Of a DNA stretch of 40,000 bases, positions 19,923 through 27,906 are shown piece by piece. Origin of the DNA: Prorocentrum cordatum (Eukaryota; Sar; Dinophyceae; Prorocentrales; Prorocentraceae); assembly GCA_963575745.1 (NCBI GenBank), contig CAUYUJ010015703.1, positions 7,501-47,500 on the forward strand, written 5' to 3'. A program made the translations under genes and the position numbers. The notes beneath the pieces were generated by a model. It searched no databases and was not told the origin of the DNA. It was given only the letters and a program-made list of their open reading frames with translations. Positions within the stretch are counted from its first letter, which is position 1. Each line of letters begins with the position of its first letter.

Positions 19923-19936
19923 AACGCACAGGAGCA
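19923..19936 (+). repeat. direct repeat flanking unit 2, left
   Basis: AACGCACAGGAGCA. The matching copy AACGCACGGGAGCA is at 21267-21280 (13 of 14 identical), right after the unit 2 tail. Confidence 0.6.
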
Positions 19937-19937
19937 A

Positions 19938-19959
19938 TCCGTAGCCATTTTGGCTCAAG
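19938..19959 (+). other. spliced-leader relic (unit 2), exact
   Basis: All 22 positions match the dinoflagellate leader (T at the variable first base, then CC and the core GTAGCCATTTTGGCTCAAG). The lack of any change points to a recent insertion or to selection. It is followed by a 56-nt leader-to-ATG interval. Confidence 0.96.
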
Positions 19960-20015
19960 CTGGCTCTGTGCTTCGCGCGGTATCGGTTCCCGTACTCGCG
20001 ACGGCGCTTGAGAGC

Positions 20016-21095
20016 ATGGCGACGGTCGCTACCTGCCAGGCCTTGGCGGGCATCGTGGGTGCACAGCCTGGCGCCGCGAACGTCCCGGCCGCGGCGCTCG
20101 GCGCGGCCGCGGGCGGCGCTGCGCGCCAGGTTGCTGCAGCGATGGCGTCGGCCGCGATCCGCTCTTCTTACGTCGGCGCCGACGGCGTGCAGGAGGAGGT
20201 CGCTGCCAGGCTGGCCATGATGGCGCCAGCGCTCGCCCAGCTGGTCAAGGCCGGGCCCACCGGGAACGCCGTGATCAGCGGTGACATGAGGGCCATGCGC
20301 AACTCTGGCTTACACGTCGACATGGGCTGCGGTGCCGACGGCCTGCCGCAGACTGGCCGCGGGGCCAAGCGGGGGCAGCGCGGCGGCCGCAAAACCAAGG
20401 TGAGTGAGCAAGCGGAGATGAAGGACATCGAGTACGCCCCAAACTGCAAGGCCACGGACGAGCTGGAGGAGAAGTCCTTGCTTATGCTTCTGGCGAAGCA
20501 GCTGGGGGAGCCGACGGAGCAGGCCAGCGTGCACGCCCCAGACAGCAAGGCTGGGAAGCTGGAGGTACAGCTCTCGGACTTGTGCGTTGGAGACGTGCTG
20601 GACCTGGAGGTCGGGAGGTTCATCGGGAAGCTGTCCGTGGAGGTTGGCACGCAAACGGTGGACCAGGACGAAGGCGAGCCCGCGCTCGAGGCGAATGGCG
20701 TTGGCAGGAGCTCGGACCCAGCGCTGCTGGAGGTGGTCGAGCAGGCGTTGGATCACGGCAGGTCAACCTTGTCGGACAATTGTTCCCACGAGGAGGCGTC
20801 CGTGCGCCAGGCCGCCCGCAGCGGGGACTGCAAGCCGTCTGCGCTGGCGCCGAGGGCGCGTGGCGCCGAGGCGCTGCTGGAGGCGCACGAGGGGGCCTCG
20901 CGCTGGGCTGCTGTCCTCGAAGAGATCACCCAGCAGGAGGTGCCCGAGGTTTCGGCGGCGGCGGAGGCCCCGACGGAGGCCCAGCAGCTCATTTTCGGCG
21001 CCGCTATGCTGGCGAGGGAGGCCCTCCAGCGCGGCGACATCGCCGAGGGCCTTCGGCTGCTGGAGGCGGCCCAGGTGAGGCGCCTCAGTGAGTGA
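20016..21095 (+). CDS. intact 359-residue protein of unknown function
   Basis: First ATG after the leader (context GAGCATGG), stop TGA at 21093. The frame is also open upstream to the leader, but without ATG. Residues 1-60 are Ala/Gly-rich and hydrophobic (PAAALGAAAGGAARQVAAAM), without a clear signal peptide. Residues ~113-130 are basic (GAKRGQRGGRKTK). 130-215 are acidic and helical (EMKDIEYAP, DELEEKSLLMLLAKQL). The C-terminus (310-359) is Ala/Glu-rich helix ending LLEAAQVRRLSE. Codon use is strongly GC3-rich. No family is recognised. A basic patch and helical parts would suit an RNA-binding accessory protein, but this is only a guess. Confidence 0.7.
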   Translation: MATVATCQALAGIVGAQPGAANVPAAALGAAAGGAARQVAAAMASAAIRSSYVGADGVQEEVAARLAMMAPALAQLVKAGPTGNAVISGDMRAMRNSGLHVDMGCGADGLPQTGRGAKRGQRGGRKTKVSEQAEMKDIEYAPNCKATDELEEKSLLMLLAKQLGEPTEQASVHAPDSKAGKLEVQLSDLCVGDVLDLEVGRFIGKLSVEVGTQTVDQDEGEPALEANGVGRSSDPALLEVVEQALDHGRSTLSDNCSHEEASVRQAARSGDCKPSALAPRARGAEALLEAHEGASRWAAVLEEITQQEVPEVSAAAEAPTEAQQLIFGAAMLAREALQRGDIAEGLRLLEAAQVRRLSE

Positions 21096-21266
21096 GTGAG
21101 AGGTTGCATCGGTGAGGCTCGCGCCTGTTGCTCTTGTGGTGAGTAGGCTCGCGTAGCCCCCAGTGCTCTTTGGGGCTCGGCTTCTCTCGGGAGCTCTGTC
21201 CCGTCTGGCCCTGCCCGTAATTTGTTGTGCACGCCCCTACGCCTTCAAGGCCCCGTCTTTAAATTA
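21087..21266 (+). repeat. shared 3' tail, unit 2 copy
   Basis: Second copy of the tail described at 19528. Identity looks to be about 75-80% with small indels; the last block CCCCGTCTTTAAATTAA is best kept. The homology starts a few codons before the stop (CTGGAGG..., GTGAGTGAG). Confidence 0.85.
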
Positions 21267-21356
21267 AACGCACGGGAGCACGGCAGAACGCCAAGAACAC
21301 AGGAGCACGGCAGTACACAGGAGCACGGCAGAACACGAAGAGCAGGCAGAACACAC
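21267..21356 (+). repeat. ~20-bp satellite array, right block
   Basis: Four to five degenerate GGAGCACGGCAGAACAC units; the first carries the right direct repeat of unit 2 (21267-21280). Confidence 0.88.
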
Positions 21357-21359
21357 ACG

Positions 21360-21765
21360 GTGTAAATAAAACCAAAAATGTCATTTCGCGATGGACATTC
21401 TCACAAAAATGAGATGCTACTAACATGATGTTGAGATCGTTGGTATAAGACTTCAAGACGGCGTATATGAGCTCAAACATGGCCCAACGGTCATCTCAAA
21501 AACGCTCACGAGACTGCAGAAAACAGCGATTCCGCAAGGGATTGCTTCAAGCTACAAGCTATTCGCACCATCGTCGTTTATGGAAAACGAACGCTTCGCC
21601 CGAGACATCCTCCCAACATGGGAAGTCGCGAAATTGACATGTTTTCAAACATGGGCGTTTCGCTTGAGACATCCTCACCAAAATGATATGTTGGAAGAGT
21701 TGCTCTACTACCTCTCATGTTGAAAATGGCGCTCTCGCTGCAGACATCCTCTGAAAATCGTCTGC
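21360..21765 (+). repeat. ~72-bp repeat field, downstream part
   Basis: Same phrases as at 15656-16430 (CGTTTCGCTTGAGACATCCT, AAAATGATATGTTGG, CTCATGTTGAAAATGGCGC) in the same orientation. The field was therefore continuous before satellite growth and the insertions. Confidence 0.78.
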
Positions 21766-22015
21766 AGTGTTCCTGCGCGTTCTGCCGTGCTCCTATGTAC
21801 TGTGCCATGCTCCTGTGTGTCCTGCCGTGCTCGTGTGTGTGTTTTGCCCTGCTCCTGCGTGTTCTGTGTGTTCTGCCGTGGTCCCATGTATTCTGCCGTG
21901 CTCCTGTTTGTTGTGCCTTGCTCCTGTGTGTTTGCGTTCTGCCATACTCCTGTGTGTTCTGCCGCGCTCCTGTGTCGTCTGCCGTGCTCCTGTGTGTTCT
22001 GCCGTGCTCCGATGC
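21766..22015 (-). repeat. ~20-bp satellite array, inverted block
   Basis: Units read CTCCTGTGTGTTCTGCCGTG on the + strand, the reverse complement of the other blocks, about a dozen copies. The switch occurs at the end of a ~72-bp unit. Confidence 0.93.
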
Positions 22016-22024
22016 TCACCAGGC

Positions 22025-22225
22025 AGCGCGCCTCCAAGATCCGCCACAAGCAGCGACCCCCAAGGATCCGCCACAGAACGAGCACCCCGAAAGATTCGCC
22101 AAAACGAGCACCTCCAAGGATCCCCCAAACCGAGCGCGCCCCAAAGATCCGCCACAGAGAGCACCGCGACGATCTGCACGGCAGAAGTCAGGAACGCGGC
22201 AGAACACACAGGAGCACGGCTGAAC
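22025..22225. repeat. 27-bp tandem repeat and a short satellite remnant
   Basis: Five to six diverged units of AAGGATCCGCCACAG/AACGAGCACCCC at 26-28 nt spacing (22025-22170), then two satellite units in + orientation at 22190-22225. Confidence 0.75.
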
Positions 22226-22734
22226 GCACCCCGCACGCACGACGGCACGCACGCCACGACATACCTGCGCGGCAGACCAACAACAGAGCATACTTCACAC
22301 GCCTAGTAGACAAAAGCGGCGTTTCCCGTTCTTGTCCGGTCAGGTTCCGGTACGCCTAAATCAGCGGCACCGTAACGGGTACTCGCTAACGGGTATTTCG
22401 GAAATTTGCCGAAAGTTGCCACTTTAGGGCCCCTTTCTGGCATTGCAGGGTTGCCCACATCGGGGAGGATTGGATTCGCCGGGTCACTGGCCAAAGTACC
22501 CGTCAGTGGAGTCCCCGTGAGAGGGGCGCCGACTAAAAGGAGGAAGCCAAGAGCAGGCCCTTGTTGCTTCTTCTTTCGAGGGGCCCTTCTGTTTCGCAGC
22601 CTCCGCACAGCGCCACGATGTGCTCACGCCCGGCCGGCCCCCCCCCCAAAAAAAAGCGCCCCGTGGCTCCCCACCTGGGCCGCGCACGTGCTCCGGGCCG
22701 CGCCGTGCAAGCCTCCCCGTCCCGGAGGGCCCCC
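22226..22734. other. no gene assigned
   Basis: Contains short repeated words ACGGGTACTCGC/ACGGGTATTTCG (22375-22405), a C/A run at 22639-22657 and GC-rich flanking sequence before a candidate exon. No RNA gene recognised. Confidence 0.35.
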
Positions 22735-22830
22735 CTCCCGGGCGCACCCGAGGAGCGGGCGCTGGAGCTCGAGGAGCTGGAGGACGTGGTGCGCTGGCAG
22801 TGGGCGCGACGGGAGGACGGCCCATCTCGA
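22735..22830 (+). CDS. candidate exon, unknown protein
   Basis: One + frame reads APEERALELEELEDVVRWQW then ARREDG with strong GC3 bias in an otherwise frame-neutral region. Boundaries unclear. It could belong with the next candidate exon. Confidence 0.3.
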
Positions 22831-23174
22831 TCGGGTTCGGCGTCAGTGTCGGTCCGGGTGATGCCATGCTTCCCCATGCGATGCTGCGAGGAGGGCGAGG
22901 CGAGGCAGCGGCATCTGGCCTGCGGGCGGCCCCTTCGCCGCCGCGGCGGGACGCAGCGCGGAAAAGGGGCGAGTCTGGACCCAGGCAGGGCTCCAGGGAC
23001 CGAGTCTCAGCTGCCGCCGTCTCGGCTCGCTCTGCTCCGATCCATCCTCCTCCCTCGTGCCTGTTCACCTCCCTCTCCCCCTTCTGTGCCTCCCTACAGG
23101 AGGGAGGACGTGGGAGGGTGAATGAGGAGGCCTATGTGGAGGCGGAGGCGTGGGCGTAGGCGGCGGGTCAGGAT

Positions 23175-23240
23175 GACGAAGATGAGGAGGGCCAGGAGGA
23201 GGAGGAGGAGGAGGAGGAGGAGGAGGAGGAGGAGGAGAGA
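23175..23240. repeat. GGA microsatellite
   Basis: Purine triplet tract between two candidate exons. Confidence 0.9.
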
Positions 23241-23317
23241 GATGTGCAGGATCGAGCCTAGCTGGTCACGAAGGCTCGAAAGCAGAAAGAGGTGGAGTAG
23301 CAGGGGGAGGAGGCCAC

Positions 23318-23506
23318 CTGGTCCTGGAGGAGCAGCAGGCTGCGCTGAAGAAGCTGCTGCGGTGCGGCGTGACCTCGGCCCCCGCGCTGCTGCGGGCGCT
23401 GGCGGAGGAGGAGCGGGGCAGGTGCAACCTGAACCGCCGGCTGGAGGACACGGGGCAGAGGGAGCTGCGGCCGGACACGGTGCTGGAGGAAGGAGCGACC
23501 GCATGA
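23318..23506 (+). CDS. candidate exon, unknown helical protein
   Basis: The frame beginning at 23318 reads LVLEEQQAALKKLL, RCGVTSAPALLRALAEEE, RGRCNLNRRLEDTG, QRELRPDTVLEEGA and stops TGA at 23504. There is no ATG start, so it is likely an exon. A GT at 23480 could be a donor. Composition and GC3 bias are clearly protein-like, though no family is recognised. Confidence 0.45.
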   Translation: MVLEEQQAALKKLLRCGVTSAPALLRALAEEERGRCNLNRRLEDTGQRELRPDTVLEEGATA

Positions 23507-23526
23507 GCATGAGTTGTCTTCGGTAG

Positions 23527-23717
23527 GGCAGGTTCGCGTCGTGTCGACCAGCGGCGACCCCGCCGCGAGCGTTCAAGGTTGAACGCCGCCAGTGGCCCAG
23601 AATCGGCCTGTATTGAAGGAAGAATCGGGCGATCGAAGAGCCGCCGATCGTTCAAGGCTGAACGATCCACGCGGTGTCAGAAACCAACGCCTGGGGTCGT
23701 CACGACACGAACTTGCC
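23527..23717. mobile_element. MITE-like TIR element, family H copy 1
   Basis: Left GGCAGGTTCGCGTCGTGTCG and right inverted CGACACGAACTTGCC give a 23-bp TIR with about 20 matches. Inside are two small hairpins, CGTTCAAGGTTGAACG and CGTTCAAGGCTGAACG. Relative at 39042-39229. Confidence 0.78.
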
Positions 23718-23931
23718 GTAGCAGATCGTCGAGGAGGTACCCCTACCGCTGCCCTTCCCTCGCTTTCCCCCTCTTGGGCTTCCTGGGAGGTCCTCGTCGC
23801 CACGGCTGGACTCGCCTCGAAAGCCGTGCCGGAACGCACCCCGGGAGAGTTCGGGCAGTAGCGGTATCGGTACCGTATCTTGTGGTTTTGCCCAGATCAC
23901 GGGAGTGTTTTCAATTCCGTTTTTAGAGTGC

Positions 23932-24101
23932 CTGGGTAGTCGAAAGCCAGACTGTCAGGTTGGATTGGGCCCCAAGGGCCAATCTGGCCCGGCCAAACTG
24001 GATGATTTGGGTTGTCCGCCAGACTGGATTCGCGCTGGCTCCCTCGCCAGATTGCCCCCGTTTGCCAGATTGGGCGCGCCAGATTGGCTTCGACTACCCA
24101 G
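23932..24101. mobile_element. TIR element, family T copy 1
   Basis: CTGGGTAGTCGAA at the left and TTCGACTACCCAG at the right. The body contains GGGCCCCAAGGGCCAATC and repeated CCAGATTG. AGTGC at 23927-23931 and 24102-24106 fits a 5-bp target duplication. Confidence 0.82.
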
Positions 24102-24291
24102 AGTGCAGCGTGCAGTAGCGTGGGAAAGGGCCGATCCAGCGTCGAATTGGCATCGCCTCAGCATCGGCGCAGCGTCGGTTCGCAGGAGCCAGCACGACGG
24201 CACGGGGGGGTCCAAGGAGTTGCCACCGAAGGTTGTCGGAGGCCCGCGCGGATCTCTTGGATCGGCGTTGGATTCAGAGGGGGGTATCAGC

Positions 24292-24540
24292 GCCGAGCCA
24301 AAAAAGGCGCGTGGGTCTCCGAAAGCTGGGTAGTCGAAGGCCAGACTGTCAGATTGGATTGGGCCCCAAGGGCCAATCTGGCCCGGCCAAACTGGATGCT
24401 TTGGGTTATTCGCCAGGCTGGATTCGCGCTGGCTCCCTCGCCAGATTGCCCCCGTTTGCCAGATCGGGCCTGCCAGATTGGCGCCAGATTGGCTTCGACT
24501 ACCCAGGCCGAGCCAAAAAAGGCGCGTGGGTCTCCGAAAG
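24292..24540. repeat. 34-bp perfect direct repeats around a TIR element
   Basis: 24292-24325 and 24507-24540 are identical (GCCGAGCCAAAAAAGGCGCG then TGGGTCTCCGAAAG) and abut both ends of family T copy 2. Too long for an ordinary DNA-transposon duplication. Confidence 0.93.
24326..24506. mobile_element. TIR element, family T copy 2
   Basis: Same TIRs as copy 1 (CTGGGTAGTCGAAGGCCA left; TGGCTTCGACTACCCAG right) and about 90% identical body, 181 bp. Same orientation as copy 1, 0.2 kb away. Confidence 0.85.
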
Positions 24541-24604
24541 GTTTGGTTCATTCTCCGCCCGACAGGTTGGGGCTCTTAGATTTGAAGGGAGAGTTCAGAA
24601 GGCA

Positions 24605-24725
24605 AAAAAGCACACGGCCACAATCAGTCGACGATTCCCAGGAGACTATCGGAAAACATGGGAGGTGGGGGAGGAAACGGAAATTTAGAAAAGCTTGGAA
24701 AGTATGGGGGATCCTGGGCTTTGTG
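24605..24725 (+). repeat. dispersed repeat family R, copy 2
   Basis: Same order of words as at 2145 (A-run, CACACGGCCACAA, CGACGATTCCCAGGAGA, then A/G-rich). Confidence 0.6.
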
Positions 24726-24782
24726 TGTATTATTGAATATATACTTTGTCTTACTCTTTTTTATATATAAAAAAAGGCCCCG

Positions 24783-24900
24783 GCCCGCCTCGCACGCCCT
24801 GCACACCGCGGCCGCCAGGCTCGGAGGGCACCGGGTGCTCCCTGGGGATGCCCCGCCGCGCGCCCTCGTCGGCTTGCGGAGTGCATGCCGCGGCCGCCAG
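24783..24900 (+). CDS. candidate exon, unknown protein
   Basis: After an A-rich stretch ending AAAAAAAGG, a + frame reads ASHALHTAAARLGG, HRVLPGDAPPRALVGL, RSACRGRQG. GC-rich and protein-like, but short. A family B element starts at 24916. Could be an exon of the split gene further on. Confidence 0.3.
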
Positions 24901-24915
24901 GGACTCCAAGGGTTA

Positions 24916-25045
24916 AGTCGGGCCTGTCCCTCTACAGGAGGGAGATTCCAAAATAGTGACAAAATAGTGCGGGGACGATTTTTTGAGTATTTGTTGTCCA
25001 TCTTGGAATATTGTCTGACTATTTCCCCATATCCTAAGATGGGGT
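24916..25045. mobile_element. family B element, left part
   Basis: AGTCGGGCCTGTCCCTCTAC, then ATAGTGCGGGGACGATTTTT as in the other family members. The right TIR is not recognisable. Confidence 0.6.
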
Positions 25046-25115
25046 TATTGTTATTACTTGGGCGCCTCCTACTCCCTCTCCCTCCTCCTCTTTCCTCCTC
25101 CCCTCCTCCTTTTTT

Positions 25116-25470
25116 CTCATACTCAGACCTACTCATACTCAGACTTACTCATACTCAGACTTACTCATACTCAGACCTACTCATACTCAGACTTACTCAC
25201 ACTCAGAAATACTCATACACAGACTTACTCATACACAGACTTACTCACACCCAGACGTACTCATACACAGACTTACTCATACCCAGACTTACTCATACAC
25301 AGTATTACTCATACTCAGACTTACTCATACCCAGACGTACACATACACAGACTTTCTCATACACAGACCTACTCATACCCAGACTTACTCATACACAGAC
25401 TTACTCATACACAGACTTACTCATACTCAGGCATACTCATACTCAGACCTACTCATACTCAGACTTACTC
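25116..25470. repeat. 16-bp tandem array TACTCATACTCAGACT
   Basis: About 22 units with variants ACACAGAC and ACCCAGAC. Since 16 is not divisible by 3 and no phase contains a stop, all three + frames translate to the same Thr/Gln/Tyr/Leu-rich period, giving a spurious 280-residue ORF. Confidence 0.96.
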
Positions 25471-25490
25471 AACACACATCAGATTTGGAG

Positions 25491-26679
25491 GATGTCTCAA
25501 GCGGGGCGCTGGTTTCAGCACCCCTAAGGGGAGCCGCCAGGGGTGGTTGCACGGGCTCGTTCGCGGCCATTTTGTGGGGATGTCTCAGGCGGTTTGCTTG
25601 TTTCTGGGCTCAACATCCTTCGCTTGGAGAGCAGATTGTGAGGATGTCTCAGGCGGGGCGCTGGTTTCAGCACCCCTAAGGGGAGCCGCCAGGGGTGGTT
25701 GCACGGGCTCGTTCGCGGCCATTGTGTGGGGATGTCTCAGGCGGTTTGCTTGTTTCTGGGCTCAACATCCTTCGCTTGGAGAGCAGATTGTGAGGATGTC
25801 TCAGGCGGGGCGCTGGTTTCAGCACCCCTAAGGGGAGCCGCCAGGGGTGTTGCACGGGCTCGTTCGCGGCCATTTTGTGGGGATGTCTCAGGCGGTTTGC
25901 TTGTTTCTGGGCTCAACATCCTTCGCTTGGAGAGCAGATTGTGAGGATGTCTCAGGCGGGGCGCTGGTTTCAGCACCCCTAAGGGGAGCCGCCAGGGGTG
26001 GTTGCACGGGCTCGTTCGCGGCCATTTTGTGGGGATGTCTCAGGCGGTTTGCTTGTTTCTGGGCTCAACATCCTTCGCTTGGAGAGCAGATTGTGAGGAT
26101 GTCTCAGGCGGGGCGCTGGTTTCAGCACCCCTAAGGGGAGCCGCCAGGGGTGTTTGCACGGGCTCGTTCGCGGCCATTTTGTGGGGATGTCTCAGGCGGT
26201 TTGCTTGTTTCTGGGCTCAACATCCTTCGCTTGGAGAGCAGATTGTGAGGATGTCTCAGGCGGGGCGCTGGTTTCAGCACCCCTAAGGGGAGCCGCCAGG
26301 GGTGGTTGCACGGGCTCGTTCGCGGCCATTTTGTGGGGATGTCTCAGGCGGTTTGCCTGTTTCTGGGCTCAACATCCTTCGCTTGGAGAGCAGATTGTGA
26401 GGATGTCTCAGGCGGGGCGCTGGTTTCAGCACCCCTAAGGGGAGCCGCCAGGGGTGGTTGCACGGGCTCGTTCGCGGCCATTTTGTGGGGATGTCTCAGG
26501 CGGTTTGCTTGTTTCTGGGCTCAACATCCTTCGCTTGGAGAGCAGATTGGAGGATGTCTCAGGCGGGGCGCTGGTTGCAGCACCCCTAAGGGGGGAGCCG
26601 CCAGGGGTGGTTGCACGGGCACGTTCGCGGCCATATTGTGGGGATGTCTCAGGCGGTTCGCTTGTTTCTGGGCTCAACA
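25491..26679 (+). repeat. 152-bp tandem array, ~7.8 copies
   Basis: Units start (GATGTCTCAGGCGGGGCGC) at 25491, 25643, 25795, 25946, 26098, 26250, 26402 and 26553; lengths 152 with two 151s. Copies are nearly identical, so amplification is recent. Each unit holds two diverged ~76-nt halves, both beginning GATGTCTCAGGCGG, and the palindrome CCCCTAAGGGG. The repeated 94-codon ORFs are a product of the array. Confidence 0.97.
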
Positions 26680-26689
26680 GGGAGGGAAA

Positions 26690-26860
26690 TGACAGGAACG
26701 AGGATGAGGAGGAGGAACAGGAGGAGGAGGAGGAGGAATCGTGAGGAAGGGCATGGGGGTGCGGAGGGGGAGGGGGAGCAGGAGGATGAGGAGGAGGAGC
26801 AGGAGCAGGAGAAGGGAGGGGGCGGAGGAACAGGAGGAGGAGGAGGAGGAGGGCGCTTTG
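26690..26860. repeat. GGA/GAG microsatellite
   Basis: Begins directly at the broken end of the 152-bp array. Confidence 0.9.
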
Positions 26861-26903
26861 CTCGAAGGTCCTTGACGCGAGCAGAACGTTTGTTCCGAAG
26901 TCC

Positions 26904-26907
<4 letters not shown>

Positions 26908-26952
<45 letters not shown>

Positions 26953-26958
26953 GTATGT
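26908..26958. repeat. TA dinucleotide run
   Basis: Nearly perfect AT alternation with one C and a TATG tail. Confidence 0.96.
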
Positions 26959-27450
26959 ATTCATAGGGGGTGACTGCGAGGGGGGGGCGGTGGTTGTGTG
27001 CGGGGATCGTTGGAAATGCCCACCGTGGCAATATCCTCCAACATGACATGCACTTATGGCCTTGTGTGGCTAAACGCTCGTCTTACATATCCCACTGCCA
27101 ACTATCCTACAATATGCACATGTGGGAAGCTCCAAAGCTACCACGGGCTGAAAAGGGGAAGGCCTGGCAGCTGAGGAGGGGGGATGAAGAGGAAGAGGCT
27201 CGCATTCAACCATACTCAAAGCTCACTCTGACTCATACGCAATCACTCGCATTAGGGGTCACTCGTCTTCGTCGGCCCTGTCGTCCACGTGGACGCGCTA
27301 TTGTAGTCGACCGCTCATGAACAGACGCTCACCACGGCATGACATAAAACATGAGATGCACATATGGGGAGCTCCACGCAGTGAGTAATTTTTGCTTTTT
27401 GTCCAACATCCCCTGTAAGGGGGATTTTTGACCAAAACAAAAGGGCCGTG
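26959..27450. other. no gene seen
   Basis: Two similar phrases, CATGACATG.AC...TGCACATGTGGGAAGCTCCA (27040-27135) and AACATGAGATGCACATATGGGGAGCTCCA (27349-27377), suggest an old repeat pair. CTGTAAGGGGGATTTTTGACC at 27412 resembles a family B right end. Confidence 0.4.
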
Positions 27451-27511
27451 CTCCCTGGGGGTCCCACCCCGCGCTCTCTGGTGGGGGCCGCTCGAAGCAA
27501 ACAGAAAAATC

Positions 27512-27684
27512 GCAGCGTCCGCGCCCACGAGGTGCAGGAGCTCGCCGCGGAGCTGCGGGTCAGGGTGCTCCAGCGCATGCAGGCGAGAGCGGCGCGGAAG
27601 CACGGGGGGCCGTCTTCGCAGGCACGGGCGCGGGAGCCTCCCGAGCAGGGTCGCGCTGGCAGCCCGCGCAAGCCGCCGCGCAGG
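27512..27684 (+). CDS. candidate exon upstream of the amidohydrolase-like exon
   Basis: A + frame reads RSVRAHEVQELAAELRVRVL, QRMQARAARKHGG and then basic sequence. GC3-rich. A GT at 27685 would be in phase with the next exon and give an intron of only 46 nt. Whether this exon is real and joins the next one is uncertain. Confidence 0.35.
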
Positions 27685-27730
27685 GTCGCCAGGTCATCTC
27701 GGCTAAGGTCTCTTTGTTTTTATCGCACAG

Positions 27731-27783
27731 GTGTCCACGGAGGGCGACAGGCCGGTGCTGGTGACGGCGCCCCACAACATCTA
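27731..27783 (+). CDS. exon, N-formylglutamate-amidohydrolase-like protein, motif 1
   Basis: Follows a convincing acceptor (pyrimidine-rich CTCTTTGTTTTTATCGCACAG). Reads VSTEGDRPVLVTAPHNI. The hydrophobic strand followed by APHN fits the first metal-site motif (.SPHSG type) of the N-formylglutamate amidohydrolase family (zinc-dependent hydrolases). A GC donor after TA (27784) would keep phase with the exon at 31346; GC donors are accepted in dinoflagellates. Without splicing a TAG follows at once. Confidence 0.5.
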
Positions 27784-27906
27784 GCCAGGCCTCGCTGCCG
27801 CGAGCCTCCGTCGCCAGGGGCCCAGAAAGAGGCCTCACGGCAGCGCTGCGGCGTGGCACGGCTAGGGGGCGCTGCATGGTGGCCTCGGGGGGTTCACCTA
27901 GATTTG

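Larger units (their letters stand above)
19705..19937 (+). repeat. ~20-bp satellite array, middle block
   Basis: About eleven units of GGAGCACGGCAGAACACACA separating the two units; same orientation as the left block. Confidence 0.93.
19938..21266 (+). mobile_element. unit 2: leader-capped retroposed unit with intact ORF
   Basis: Structure: exact leader, 56-nt 5' UTR, intronless 359-residue ORF, shared 3' tail, and flanking 14-bp near-identical direct repeats of satellite. It looks like a full-length cDNA of a trans-spliced mRNA. Because it shares tail and target with unit 1 but not the coding part, a non-autonomous partner mobilised by the unit 1 machinery is the favoured reading. The alternative is an ordinary retrogene whose tail was acquired. 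Confidence 0.75.

Noticed and set aside
25560-25580. CGGCCATTTTGTGGGG resembling the spliced leader
   Set aside because: Shares only CCATTTTG with the leader; the rest differs and it belongs to the 152-bp repeat.
25491-26679. CRISPR-like regular repeats
   Set aside because: Units are contiguous tandem copies with no variable spacers, in eukaryotic DNA.
25058-26692. Repeated ~94-codon ORFs
   Set aside because: Generated by the 16-bp and 152-bp tandem arrays; frame changes from unit to unit.
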